This document shows positions 20,697-30,356 of a stretch of 64,000 bases of DNA, piece after piece. Source of the DNA: Nomia melanderi (taxonomy: Eukaryota; Arthropoda; Insecta; Hymenoptera; Halictidae); assembly GCF_051020985.1 (NCBI RefSeq), contig NW_027475346.1:1-64000 (forward strand). The letters run 5' to 3'. Every line of letters begins with the position of its first letter. Positions within the stretch are counted from its first letter, which is position 1. The notes under the pieces are model-generated. The model saw only the letters and a program-made list of their open reading frames with translations, had not been told where the DNA came from and did no database searches. A program made the position numbers and the translations under genes.

Positions 20697-23332
20697 GAAT
20701 GATCAACCTCCATGGTCACCTCCGGACCTTCCCCCTCTGCTACGAGTGTAGCGGTGGAAGCGGCAATTGTTGGATCAATGTCCACCAATTGCATGGCCTC
20801 CACCGCCACACTCTCCCCCTGGGGTGGGGGCCCTGTGGGACCCCCTCCCCTCCCCGACACGGACGACTCCGTGCCGCCCGCGGACCCGGAAGCCCCGGGC
20901 GGCGCCAACGGCGGCGCAGTTTTTTCGACCCCAGTGGGGCCAGAAGGGCCACCACTGGTTTTGTTGGTAGCGCCGGCACTACCACTACCCGCGGCGGGTA
21001 CGGCGGCCGATGCCGCCCGTTCCCGCTTCTTTCGCCGCCGCAGCGCGGACCGGGACTTGCCGGTTCCGTGTGCGGCCGTGCACGCCGCACCACCCATTCG
21101 GTGGTCGGCCGCAACCCCCCTGTCGGTGCAGAGGAGGCACTTTGGTGCCTCCCCGCAGGATGCCGCACGGTGATCCGCGGAGCCGCACCGGAAACACCGG
21201 TCACCCCTCTCGACCGCCGCAGTGCACCGCAGCCTCACGTGTCCAAACGCAAGGCAGCGGTAACACTGCAACGGCCGAGTCTCCAGCGGCCTTACGGAGG
21301 CCGCGGACCACCCCACCTGGAGGCGCCCCCCCTCGACGACCTTGCGGGCCGCAGGGAGAGGACACCGTACCCAGGCGGAGCCGAGGCCCCGCGGGGAGGT
21401 GCGGATCACCCCCACGCGGACCTCGTCCGCACGGCACCCGCCGACACGCGACACGGCCGCCGCAATGTCCGCGGACTGCACGGAGTCATCCAACCCCGCA
21501 ACCCGGAGCTCGCCGTACTTAACCGGCAGCCCTATCTTTACCGGCCCTGCTTGGTCGTAGAGACCCGTAAGTTTCTCGGCCAGGGCCTTGGCCTTTTCCC
21601 GGCCATCGCTACCAGCGACCTCAAATATGAGGCCCCCCGTTGCAGCGCGCTTTGGGCGGAGCCTACCATCCTCTATCCCAAGCTCCCCGAGGTTAATCTC
21701 CTTGCGAGCATTGCTGATGACCTTCTCGTAAGTCATCTCCGCCCCCGGCGCGATCGTAATAGTGATTGCTGCCGTGCGGGGGGGCCTCGCTAGCCGGGCT
21801 GCCGGTTTTGGTCGAGCTCCGGCTGCGGGTGTCACCCCGATTCCCTCCCGAAGAGGAGGCGGACGCGAAGCTGTCGTCGAGGCCGTCCTCGGCGCAGCCC
21901 TCGAAGGGACCCGCCCAGAAGGGGCGGGACGATCCCTGTCGAGGCGCATCCGCCTCCTCTTCCGGCCGACGACTTTCACCCAGTCGTCGGCCTTACGCTG
22001 TACTGGCGGGGGAGGCGGCGCAGGGAGGCACCTCTCCTGCGTCCTCCTACCCGCGGCAACTGTACTATACGACCGCCCGTCTCGCGTACGGGCGGTGCGT
22101 TCAACTACCGAGCGGGGTTCCGCGGCTTTGCGCCGTACCCCCGCACGCGGTGCCGCGCCGTCTGTGTCCGAGGCCCCAGATGTAACCCTCTGTGGCCTCG
22201 GACGTGCCGAGCTCCCCCTTCCCCGCGGAGGAGGTGCGAGGGGGGGCGGCATACCGCCACCGCCAATCGTCCCCAGTGACCTGGAGAGAAGGCCCTCGAG
22301 TCGCGCGATGCGTCTCTCCAGGGCGTCGCGACCCCGCCCCTCCTTGGGGATCGTGGGAGAGCGCCGCGCACCCTCGTTCGCGGCAACGAGGGAGGCCGCG
22401 GCATGCCCCACTTCTGCGGTGGACCGCCTCAGAGCCACGGTGGCCGGGGGAGGGCTAGCGACCCTCGCCGCCACCGCCAACGACCGCGTCGTCAACCGAT
22501 CCACGGTCAACTGGAGGCTTCTGTAAGAAGCCTCCAGCTCCTTGTTCCTCGCCGCGAGACGGGCATTCTCGGCCATCACCCGGTTAACGTCCGGCCCGCC
22601 GACACTGCGTAGGTGGAGCTCCTCCGCCGCAAGTGTCGCCCCCATACAGGCCTCCCTGATGTCCCGGACAATGGTCCCCTTAAGGTTCCGGGAGACCTCC
22701 GCCGACCGCAATATCACGGCTTGTAATTCGGCATGCCGAGCCGCCAAATCCGCCGTCGCGAGTGATCGCATTTCGGCCCTAAGCGCATCCGCGGCCGCGG
22801 TGTCGGTTGTCCGATGGCGCTTCAAGGCCGTCTTCCCGCGCGAGGCCCCGCCCCGGATCGACGACGGACTATCGCCGTCTTCGCCGGAGGCGGGGTCCTC
22901 CGATGCCCGTTTCCGCCCCCTGTCCGTGGACACGGACGAACACGCCGAGGCGACCGAGGCGGCGCTGAAGGAGCTCCGCCTCGAGCCGCCGTCCCCTAGA
23001 AGGCTGGCCACCTCCCTGTCATACGATGACGTGGGAGATGTGGCCAGCGTGATCTCACTAAGGGAGACGGGTCCCTCCCTTAGTCGCGTAGTGGAACGCG
23101 TTACGCGCCGCGAGTCGGTGGATACGACAGCACGGGCTGACGTACCCGGAACGGCGATTGGCACACTGCTCGTATGTGCATCGCCAGGGGCGCAGCGGCC
23201 CACCCCTGACGATCCCCGGTCGTATGATAACGACGCGGTGGGGCCCGGTCGAGATCCCCGCTCCGCGCCGGTACTGGGGGATCCGAAGCCCCCTGCACCG
23301 TAAACTTTATTTCCATTGTTCTTGCTCATCAT
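20693..23332 (-). CDS. ORF1 Gag-like protein (B1, 879 aa)
   Basis: This is a nucleic-acid-binding Gag-like protein of the R1/SART type. It starts with ATG ATG (MMSKNN) followed by the VYGAGG and SPSTGA motifs shared with family A. A segment around residues 215-300 carries TADLAAR...NLKGTIVRDIR and a short coiled coil. The central conserved region (from about 530) has RPKRAATGG, ELRVAGLDDSV and LGSAWVRCPL. Three zinc knuckles follow at about 690-703, 713-726 and 732-751, then a basic patch (RRRKKRER) and a low-complexity Gly/Ser/Thr/Pro C-terminus. The gene ends with TGA, overlapped by the ORF2 frame. It lacks the extra N-terminal segment and the long lysine-rich linker of the family A protein. 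Confidence 0.92.
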   Translation of the reverse strand: MMSKNNGNKVYGAGGFGSPSTGAERGSRPGPTASLSYDRGSSGVGRCAPGDAHTSSVPIAVPGTSARAVVSTDSRRVTRSTTRLREGPVSLSEITLATSPTSSYDREVASLLGDGGSRRSSFSAASVASACSSVSTDRGRKRASEDPASGEDGDSPSSIRGGASRGKTALKRHRTTDTAAADALRAEMRSLATADLAARHAELQAVILRSAEVSRNLKGTIVRDIREACMGATLAAEELHLRSVGGPDVNRVMAENARLAARNKELEASYRSLQLTVDRLTTRSLAVAARVASPPPATVALRRSTAEVGHAAASLVAANEGARRSPTIPKEGRGRDALERRIARLEGLLSRSLGTIGGGGMPPPLAPPPRGRGSSARPRPQRVTSGASDTDGAAPRAGVRRKAAEPRSVVERTARTRDGRSYSTVAAGRRTQERCLPAPPPPPVQRKADDWVKVVGRKRRRMRLDRDRPAPSGRVPSRAAPRTASTTASRPPPLREGIGVTPAAGARPKPAARLARPPRTAAITITIAPGAEMTYEKVISNARKEINLGELGIEDGRLRPKRAATGGLIFEVAGSDGREKAKALAEKLTGLYDQAGPVKIGLPVKYGELRVAGLDDSVQSADIAAAVSRVGGCRADEVRVGVIRTSPRGLGSAWVRCPLPAARKVVEGGRLQVGWSAASVRPLETRPLQCYRCLAFGHVRLRCTAAVERGDRCFRCGSADHRAASCGEAPKCLLCTDRGVAADHRMGGAACTAAHGTGKSRSALRRRKKRERAASAAVPAAGSGSAGATNKTSGGPSGPTGVEKTAPPLAPPGASGSAGGTESSVSGRGGGPTGPPPQGESVAVEAMQLVDIDPTIAASTATLVAEGEGPEVTMEVDHS

Positions 23333-23476
23333 AATTTTTAAGTTTTTCGCCGAAAGTCATTACCGCGACCCCATCCCCTCCAGAGGTGGTTTCACCCCTC
23401 CGCGTCAGCCTCCCTGGCATGGCTGGGCCTGAGCCAGTACAGCCTGACGCATCATCGGAGCTACTTCCTCTGGAGA
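23333..23476 (-). promoter_or_regulatory. Structured 5' UTR of family B (B1)
   Basis: It has the same two-stem layout as the family A leader: the outer stem pairs 23467-23475 with 23378-23386 (CTCCAGAGG/CCTCTGGAG), and the inner stem pairs 23444-23450 with 23403-23409 (GCGTCAG/CTGACGC). Both stems differ from family A by paired substitutions. Confidence 0.65.
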
Positions 23477-23622
23477 CCCCTCACCCCGTCGGCATCCCCC
23501 AGAAGGGGGGAAGTACCCAGGGACCACCGCGAGGAGGTGGAGTGAGAGGAGTTTTAGGAAGCAGAACCCATCCAAGAGGATCGAGATCGCAATTGGATGA
23601 GCCCTACTTCCCTCCGGCCCCC
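23477..23622 (-). ncRNA. HDV-like self-cleaving ribozyme (B1)
   Basis: P1 (GGGGGCC/GGUCCCU), P2 and P3/L3 are as in A1. P4 is one base pair longer than in A1, with a C added on one side and a G on the other. The active-site joint reads CCGA instead of CUAA, still fitting CNRA. The joint arm has CAUCCAA/UUGGAUG. The fold was made by hand and not computed. Confidence 0.86.
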
Positions 23623-23934
23623 AGACCTAACCAAGACCTAACCAAGACCTAACCAAGACCTAACCAAGACCTAACCTAACCAAGACCTAACCAAGACCTA
23701 ACCAAGACCTAACCAAGACCTAACCAAGACCTAACCAAGACCTAACCAAGACCTAACCAAGACCTAACCAAGACCTAACCAAGACCTAACCAAGACCTAA
23801 CCAAGACCTAACCAAGACCTAACCAAGACCTAACCAAGACCTAACCAAGACCTAACCAAGACCTAACCAAGACCTAACCAAGACCTAACCAAGACCTAAC
23901 CAAGACCTAACCTAACCAAGACCTAACCAAGACC
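23623..23934. repeat. Interstitial telomeric tract between B1 and B2
   Basis: This is 312 bp of the 11-bp unit with two extra CCTAA units, near 23672 and 23908. Confidence 0.97.
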
Positions 23935-24351
23935 TATTATTATTATTTTTTTTTAACCCTGGATAACCTGCATCAGGCACCCCTCGCCATTGGGGCTGGC
24001 GAGGGGTAGTGTGAGATTCTTACTCACTAAAGCTCCAGGGGTGTTCCAGCCTCGGCCATAACAGGGGGTGCGCCGGAACCAAACATTTACCCTCAGCGCC
24101 ACCTCCCGGCCCAGTATAAGCCAACACGACACACTAGTATTCGGAACACTAATTGCATGGAAAGACTTCATGCAGCAAAAACGCGAGCAAGACCCCCGCG
24201 GATCACGGGACGCAGCGTGAACACTCCGACTGCGTCCTTCCCTCCCCAGGGCCCGTGCAAGAGTCGCCTCTAGCCCCAACTAGAGACGACTTGGGCCCTC
24301 TGGCACACCGGTTCCGTGGGTCCCGGAACCCCGGGCCCGGCGGCCAGAATC

Positions 24352-27300
24352 TTAAAGTGGGGGGGCCGGCGGTCCCGGACTTCTCGCCCGGCGACGCCGC
24401 CGACCCCGCCCCCCACCCATTCGAGACGGATGAGAGCCCCGCTCCCTCTCCCTCTCCGCCGCCTCCTTCTGCAGCATCACGTGCTCGCAGAAGGAGACGA
24501 CGGCCCCCCGTTTTTGACCCCCCTCCAGCAGGGCCCTAATGAGTCCCGCTGGAGAGAGGTCCTCCCCGATGGCGCGGACCAGGACCCGGCGCTCGGAAGC
24601 CCACGCTGGACAAAATTCCAGCGTGTGCTGCGCCGTGTCCTGGTCCCCGTCGCAGTGCCGGCATCGGGCATCGCGCTCCCGCTTGATGCGGCACAGGTAC
24701 TCTCCGAAGCAGCCATGCCCGGACAGCACCTGTGTCACGCGGAAGGTGAGCGGCACTCCACCGCTGTCCCGCCAAGCCTCCCAGCTCGGCAAGACAGCCC
24801 CGACGACGCGGTGGGAGGCCAACCCCTCGTCTAAAAGACGGAGTCGCCAGCGCTCCCACACGCGCCGCCAGACCTGGTCCCTGGGATTCCATACGGACCC
24901 CAGGGTGTCCGGGTCCCATTCCCCGGCGGTACCCCCGCCCCCGGCCCCAGACCTCGCCCGGAGATAAATATCTCTTAGGGCGACGGCCTGAAGGTCAAAG
25001 GGCGGGAACCCCGCCAAGACTGCGGCCGCTGCACCCGAGAGGGTGCGGTATCCCCTCACGATCCTGATGGCGGACAATCTGTGCAGCCGGCCCAATAGGA
25101 GCCGGGTAGACTTGTCCGCCACCAGGTCGTCGGCGAAGATGGGCGCGCCGTAGAGTACGATACTCCGCACCACCCCCGCGTACAGCCGCCGCACCCGCCC
25201 AGCCGCACCCCCAAGATTGGGGAGCAACCGCGCCAAGGCGCAAGTTACCCCCCAAGCCCGCGGGAACAACTGGGCGAAATGGGGCCCAAACTGCCAGTGG
25301 CTGCCCAGGACGAGTCCCAGATATTTCATCTGGTTCCCGACCCGGACCGGAGCCCCTCCCACCATTATCCGCGAGTCGGGCGGCGGGCCGCCCAGACGGG
25401 ACCGATGGTACATCCATAACGCCTCCGTCTTTGTGGGCGACACCCGCAGGCCCAACCCGCGGATAGAACGCAACAACGCCGATGCCGCCACTTCCGCGGC
25501 TCGGCTGACCGTCGCAAATCCCGTCCCGCCGACCAACAGAAGCGTGTCGTCTGCGTAACAGACGACCTCTGTGTTCGGCGGGAGGGGATCCCTCAAAACT
25601 ACATCGTACGCGATGTTCCATAAAGTGGGCCCCAGGACGGATCCCTGGGGCACCCCGCGGTCAATTGATCTCCTGTGAGACCTGCCGTCCCTATCCGTGA
25701 ATATAATCCACCTATCCCGGAGATACGCCGAGATCACCTTCCTCAGATACAGGGGAACCCGAAGATACTCCAGCCCCTCCTGTATCTTACACCAGGGGAG
25801 CGTGTTGAAGGCGTTGTCGATGTCGATCGACACCGCCAGCACCACGCCCCCCCGGCCGGTCCAGCTCTCGGAGAAGGAGCGCACACGACCGATAGCATCG
25901 AGCGTGCCACGCCCCCTCCGGAACCCGAACTGGGCCCCATCCAGTCCCGGCGCACGAAGGGACAGGTGGTCGACGAGGCGGGAATTTACTATTCTTTCGA
26001 ATAGCTTTCCCACCTCGTCGAGCAAGCAAATCGGCCTATACGCCGAGGGCATCCCGGCAGGCCTCCCAGGCTTACCTATGAGGATCAGCCGAGCCGCCTT
26101 CCACTCCCGCGGATACTCCCCGCGGGCCAGGCAGCTGTTAAACAACCGCCTGACCCGCGGGGCGAGGACCTCCATCGCCGCGCCCCAGGCGCGCCCAGGC
26201 AATCCGTCCGGCCCAGGCGCGACCTTCTTGGAACACATGCGTTTAACCGCCCTCCCGAGCTCCTCGTTGTCGATTTCGAGCTCGCGCGACCACCCCCCGG
26301 CACCCGGATCGAGACCGGATGCCCGCGAACGCGCGCCGGCCAATGCCGACGTTATAAGGCGGTCCACGGGGGAGAGGCGGGGCGTACCGTCCCCTTCTGG
26401 GAACAGCGTCCGGACAATGGTGTCCAGCGTCCGGACGTCCACTACTTCCGTCGTTGGGGGGGCCCAGGGCCTGAGCCTCCCCAAGACGATCCTGTACGCC
26501 CTACCCCACGGATCCCCGTGCACGGCACCGAGGAGCTCTTCCCAGGCACGGGACTTGGCTCTCCCGATGGCGTGCCGCAGGGCGAAGCGGGCGTCTGCGT
26601 ACGCCCGATAGGCCTCTGCGACACGCTCGTGCGGCAGCCTCCGCCTTCTGGCCCGAGTGAATCGTCGGCGGAGTCGGCTGCAGGTGACACGCAGCCGCCC
26701 GATCTCCGCCGACCACCAATACGCCCTGTTGTGGGCTCTGGGTGGCCCCGCGCGGGGCATGGAGGCGTCGCAAAACGCCACCACATCCCGGCGGAGCCCC
26801 CATGCAACACCGTCCACTGGGCCATCCAGCAGGAGGCCACGATTCGAGGAGGCCCAAGCCACGACCTGAGCCGCGGCGTTGAACAGGTCCTCGTCGAAAA
26901 CCCCCCATCGCCATCGCGGTGGTAGGGGACCACCCCCGCGTGAGCGTCTGGATCCAACCAGGCATGCCCCCCCGTGAGAGGCAGAGTCCACTTCCATGGT
27001 CACGTAAACGTGATCAGAGAGTGTCTCCACCTCCCCGAGGACCCGCCAGTCGGAGACCCGCCGCGCCGCCGAGGGGGAAGCCCAGGTGAGGTCCACCACA
27101 GACTCCCCCCTCGACGACACGAACGTGCTCTCCGAACCGGTGTTTAGGCACACCAGGTTCAACCCAGCCGCCCACTCCAGCAGCGCCGACCCCCTCGGAT
27201 CCGTCCTGGGGGAACCCCATGCTGTCGCATGGGCGTTGAAGTCCCCCAGGACGAGAACCGCCCGGGGACCCTGTCCGAGAACAAAGTCCCCGAGTCCTCC

Positions 27301-27603
27301 CAGGAATTCTTCGAACTCCTGTCGGCTACGGCTGGGGGAGATATAGACCCCCACCACCGCGATGTTGCCCCACAGGACCCCCACGTACCCCAAGCCCCGC
27401 CCCAGGAAGGAGCAGGGGGGGAAACCGGGGAAGCACTGCCATGTGATCGCAACGGAGCCGGCGGTGTCACCCACCCAGAGAGGGTGGTCTCTCACCACGT
27501 ATGGCTCCGCTACGATCGACAGCCCCACCCGGTGCTCCATTAGGTGCTGGACCAAGAGGTCCTGTGCCCTTCTGGAGCGGCCCAGATTGGTCTGGAGGAC
27601 TAT
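24352..27603 (-). CDS. ORF2 endonuclease/reverse transcriptase (B2)
   Basis: Its domain order and length equal those of the B1 ORF2: NLGRS and AEPY, GDFNAH and LSDHV of the endonuclease, DIDNAF, GVPQGSVLGP and YADD of the reverse transcriptase, and the final CCHC (CRHC...H...C). It is uninterrupted. It differs from B1 mainly in the stretch between endonuclease and reverse transcriptase (about residues 205-300), while the reverse transcriptase is nearly the same. The frame opens at 27609. The codon overlapping the ORF1 TAG is ATA, and no AUG precedes the endonuclease catalytic Asn. Confidence 0.95.
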   Translation of the reverse strand: MVLQTNLGRSRRAQDLLVQHLMEHRVGLSIVAEPYVVRDHPLWVGDTAGSVAITWQCFPGFPPCSFLGRGLGYVGVLWGNIAVVGVYISPSRSRQEFEEFLGGLGDFVLGQGPRAVLVLGDFNAHATAWGSPRTDPRGSALLEWAAGLNLVCLNTGSESTFVSSRGESVVDLTWASPSAARRVSDWRVLGEVETLSDHVYVTMEVDSASHGGACLVGSRRSRGGGPLPPRWRWGVFDEDLFNAAAQVVAWASSNRGLLLDGPVDGVAWGLRRDVVAFCDASMPRAGPPRAHNRAYWWSAEIGRLRVTCSRLRRRFTRARRRRLPHERVAEAYRAYADARFALRHAIGRAKSRAWEELLGAVHGDPWGRAYRIVLGRLRPWAPPTTEVVDVRTLDTIVRTLFPEGDGTPRLSPVDRLITSALAGARSRASGLDPGAGGWSRELEIDNEELGRAVKRMCSKKVAPGPDGLPGRAWGAAMEVLAPRVRRLFNSCLARGEYPREWKAARLILIGKPGRPAGMPSAYRPICLLDEVGKLFERIVNSRLVDHLSLRAPGLDGAQFGFRRGRGTLDAIGRVRSFSESWTGRGGVVLAVSIDIDNAFNTLPWCKIQEGLEYLRVPLYLRKVISAYLRDRWIIFTDRDGRSHRRSIDRGVPQGSVLGPTLWNIAYDVVLRDPLPPNTEVVCYADDTLLLVGGTGFATVSRAAEVAASALLRSIRGLGLRVSPTKTEALWMYHRSRLGGPPPDSRIMVGGAPVRVGNQMKYLGLVLGSHWQFGPHFAQLFPRAWGVTCALARLLPNLGGAAGRVRRLYAGVVRSIVLYGAPIFADDLVADKSTRLLLGRLHRLSAIRIVRGYRTLSGAAAAVLAGFPPFDLQAVALRDIYLRARSGAGGGGTAGEWDPDTLGSVWNPRDQVWRRVWERWRLRLLDEGLASHRVVGAVLPSWEAWRDSGGVPLTFRVTQVLSGHGCFGEYLCRIKRERDARCRHCDGDQDTAQHTLEFCPAWASERRVLVRAIGEDLSPAGLIRALLEGGQKRGAVVSFCEHVMLQKEAAERERERGSHPSRMGGGRGRRRRRARSPGPPAPPL

Positions 27604-30212
27604 GAACGTTCAACGTCCATAGCCCCCTCCGGACCTTCCCCCTCTGCTACGAGCGTGGCGGTGGAGGCGGCAATTGTCGGATCTATGTCCGCCAACTGCA
27701 TGGCCTCCACCCTCACGGTCTCCCCCTGGGGTTGGGACCCTGTGGGGCCCCCTCCCGTACCCGTCCCTGACGACTCCGTGCCGCCCGCGGTCCCGGAAGC
27801 CCCGGTAGGCGCAGACGGCGGCGTCGCTATAACACCGCCGGTGGGGCCAGAAGGGCTCCCACCGGTACTAGCGGTAGCGCCGGCGCTACCTTCCCCTACG
27901 GAGGGTGCTGCGGCCGCTGCCGCCCGCTCCCTCTTGCGACGCCGCCGCTGCGCGGACCGGGACTTCCCGGTGCCGTGAGCAGCCGCACACGCCGTTCCAC
28001 CCATACGGTGGACGGCGTCCAACCCCTTCTCCGCGCAGAGAAGGCATTTTGGGGCCTCTCTGCAGGATGCCGCGCGGTGGTCGGCGGAGCCGCACCTAAA
28101 ACAGCGGTCTCCCCGCTCGACCGCGGCAGTGCACCGCAGCCTCACGTGACCAAACGCAAGGCAGCGGTAGCACTGCAGCGGCCGGGTTTCTAACGGCTTG
28201 ACCGTAGCCGCCGACCACCCCACCTGGAGGCGACCCCCCTCAACGACCTTGCGGGCCGACGGGAGGGGGCACCTGACCCAGGCGGAGCCGAGGCCACGCG
28301 GGGAGGAGCGGATCTCCCCCACGCGTACCTCGTCCGCACGGCATCCCCCGATGCGCGATACGGCCGCCACGATATCCGCGGGCCGCACGGAGTCGTCCAA
28401 CCCCGAGACTCGGACCTCGCCGAACTTTGCCGGCAGCCCGATTTTAACTGGCCCTGACGGGCTGTACAGCTCGGAGAGCTTTCCCGCCAGGGCTTTGGCC
28501 CTCTCACGGCCGTCTTTGCCGGAGACCTCAAAGATGAGGCCCCCCGTCGCGGCACGCTTGGGGCGGAGCTGCCCCTCGCCGATGCCCAACTCGTCCAGGC
28601 TGATGGCCTGGCGAGCTTTGGCCAAGACGTCAGAATACGTCTGCTCCGCCCCAGGCGCGATGGTTATCGTAACCGCCGCCGTTCGGGGGGGCCTCGCAAG
28701 CCGGGCTGTCGGCTTTCGGCGAGGCCCGGTCACGGGCACCATTTGCCCCCCTCCTCGTGGAAGAGGAGACGGACGCGTGGCCGTCCCCGAGGCCGTCCTC
28801 GGGGCAGCCCTCGAGGGAACCCGCCCAGAAGGGGCGGGGCGATCCCGCTCGAGGCGCATCCGCCTCCTCTTCCGACCGACGACCTCTACCCAGTCGCCGG
28901 TCTTGTTTTTCCCCGCTGGGGGCGTGGGCTCAGGGAGGCACCTCACCCGAGCACCACCCCCCGCCGCAACGGAGCTGTACGTCTGCCCGTCTCGTGTACG
29001 GGCAGACCCCGCGACGAATTTGCGGGGTTCCACGGCTGTGCGCCGCACCCCCGCGCGTGGTGCCACGCCTTCGCTGTCCGAGGCCCCAGACATACACGTC
29101 TGGGGCCGCGGACGAGCAGCCCTCCCCTTTGCCCTCGGAGGAGGTGCAGTGGGGGGCAGCATAAGGCCGCCTCCTCTAGCCCCCAGGGCCTTCTCGAGCA
29201 AACGCTCGAGCCTCGCTAGGCGCTTTTCCAATGCGCCGCGGTTCTCCTCCTCCTTGGGCTTCGCGGGTGGGCGCCGCGATCCCTCGCCCGCGACGGCGGG
29301 GGTTGCCACGGCTCTGCCCACTTCTGCGGTGGCCCGCCTTGTAATGGCCGGTGGTGGAGAGCCCGCGCTCCCCACCAACGCCGACCCGGACCGCGATGCC
29401 AGGCGGTCGACCGTCAACTGGAGGCTTCTGTAGGAAGCCTCCAGCTCCCGGTTTCTGGCCGCCAGTCGCGCATTCTCGGACATGACACGGGTCATGTCCG
29501 GCCCCCCAATGCTCCGCAGGTGGAGCTCCTGAGCCGCGATTTCGGCTCCCCTGCTGGCGGCCCTTATGTCGCGGACAATCGTACCCTTGAGGTTTTTCGA
29601 TACCTCCGCGGACCGCATAATTACGGCGTGCAGCTCAGCATGTCGGGCCGCCAGGTCGGCCGCCGACAACGCCCGCATTTCCGCCCTCAGCTCCTCCTCG
29701 GCCGCGATGTCCGTCGGCCGAGGGCGCTTCGTGGTCGCCTTGACCCGTGGGGCCCCGCTCTGGATCGACGAGGCGCTATCGCCGTCGTCCCCAGAGGCGG
29801 GGTCCTCCGACACGCGCTTTCGCCCCCTGTCCGTCGACGCCGACGAGGCGACGGAGGCAACCGAGGCTGCGCTGAATGAGCTGCGCCTCGAATCGCAGCC
29901 CCCAAGTAAACTTGCCGCGTCGCGGTCGTAGGACGACGCCGGTGACGCGGCACACATGATTTCACTGAGGGACACGGGTCCCTCCCTCGCACGCGTCGTA
30001 GCCCGGGTGACGCGTCTAGATGACCCCGGCACGGCAATTGGCACGCTGCTCGTAGATGCATCGTCAGGGGCGCAGTGGCCCACCCCTGACGACCCCCGGT
30101 CGTATGATAACGACGCGGTGGGGCCCGGTCGAGATCCCCGCTCCGCGCCGGTACTGGGGGATCCGAAGCCCCCTGCACCGTAAACTTTTTTGCCGTTATT
30201 CTTACTCATCAT
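27600..30212 (-). CDS. ORF1 Gag-like protein (B2, 870 aa)
   Basis: This gene is intact. The ATG ATG start (30212/30209) gives MMSKNNGKKVYGAGG, matching B1. The frame stays open upstream to 30275, but only from a GTG, so I kept the ATG. Architecture is as in B1: NLKGT motif and coiled coil, central ORF1 domain, three zinc knuckles (CYRC...C, CFRC...C, CLLC...H...C), a basic patch and a Gly/Ser/Thr-rich tail. The protein is clearly diverged from B1 in the low-complexity N-terminal third and the C-terminal tail. Confidence 0.92.
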   Translation of the reverse strand: MMSKNNGKKVYGAGGFGSPSTGAERGSRPGPTASLSYDRGSSGVGHCAPDDASTSSVPIAVPGSSRRVTRATTRAREGPVSLSEIMCAASPASSYDRDAASLLGGCDSRRSSFSAASVASVASSASTDRGRKRVSEDPASGDDGDSASSIQSGAPRVKATTKRPRPTDIAAEEELRAEMRALSAADLAARHAELHAVIMRSAEVSKNLKGTIVRDIRAASRGAEIAAQELHLRSIGGPDMTRVMSENARLAARNRELEASYRSLQLTVDRLASRSGSALVGSAGSPPPAITRRATAEVGRAVATPAVAGEGSRRPPAKPKEEENRGALEKRLARLERLLEKALGARGGGLMLPPTAPPPRAKGRAARPRPQTCMSGASDSEGVAPRAGVRRTAVEPRKFVAGSARTRDGQTYSSVAAGGGARVRCLPEPTPPAGKNKTGDWVEVVGRKRRRMRLERDRPAPSGRVPSRAAPRTASGTATRPSPLPRGGGQMVPVTGPRRKPTARLARPPRTAAVTITIAPGAEQTYSDVLAKARQAISLDELGIGEGQLRPKRAATGGLIFEVSGKDGRERAKALAGKLSELYSPSGPVKIGLPAKFGEVRVSGLDDSVRPADIVAAVSRIGGCRADEVRVGEIRSSPRGLGSAWVRCPLPSARKVVEGGRLQVGWSAATVKPLETRPLQCYRCLAFGHVRLRCTAAVERGDRCFRCGSADHRAASCREAPKCLLCAEKGLDAVHRMGGTACAAAHGTGKSRSAQRRRRKRERAAAAAAPSVGEGSAGATASTGGSPSGPTGGVIATPPSAPTGASGTAGGTESSGTGTGGGPTGSQPQGETVRVEAMQLADIDPTIAASTATLVAEGEGPEGAMDVERS

Positions 30213-30356
30213 GTTTTTTGTAAATGTCGCCGAAGTCGGTACCGCGAAACCCGTCCCCTCCAGAGGTGGTTTCACCCCTCCGCGTCAGCCACCCTGGCAT
30301 GGCTGAGCCTGAGCCAGTACAGCCTGACGCATCATCGAAGCTACTTCCTCTGGAGA
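30213..30356 (-). promoter_or_regulatory. Structured 5' UTR of B2
   Basis: It keeps the CTCCAGAGG/CCTCTGGAG and GCGTCAG/CTGACGC stems described for B1. Confidence 0.6.

Larger units (their letters stand above)
17008..23622 (-). mobile_element. Family B telomeric R1/SART-like retrotransposon, copy B1 (complete, autonomous)
   Basis: This is a 6.6-kb minus-strand element. The tail is 41 T on the plus strand (17008-17048), the longest in the window. The order 5' to 3' is ribozyme (23477-23622), structured 5' UTR, ORF1 (20693-23332), ORF2 (17445-20696, overlapping ORF1 by a few bases) and 3' UTR (17049-17444). The 5' junction is GGGGGCC next to AGACCTAACC, one base different from most copies. An APE endonuclease, a reverse transcriptase and a C-terminal CCHC with no RNase H, together with telomere-specific insertion, fit the R1 clade. 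The sense strand is the G-rich telomere strand, the arrangement I recall for Bombyx SART rather than TRAS. Confidence 0.96.

Noticed and set aside
20690..20700. UCC UGA at the ORF1 end of B1 as an antizyme-type +1 frameshift site
   Set aside because: ORF2 is in the -1 frame, and the sequence is not conserved in B2, B3 or B4.
25697..26611. Plus-strand ORFs of 100-400 aa opposite ORF1 and ORF2 of family B
   Set aside because: They are shadows of GC-rich minus-strand genes; the coding strand has complete endonuclease, RT and zinc-knuckle motifs.
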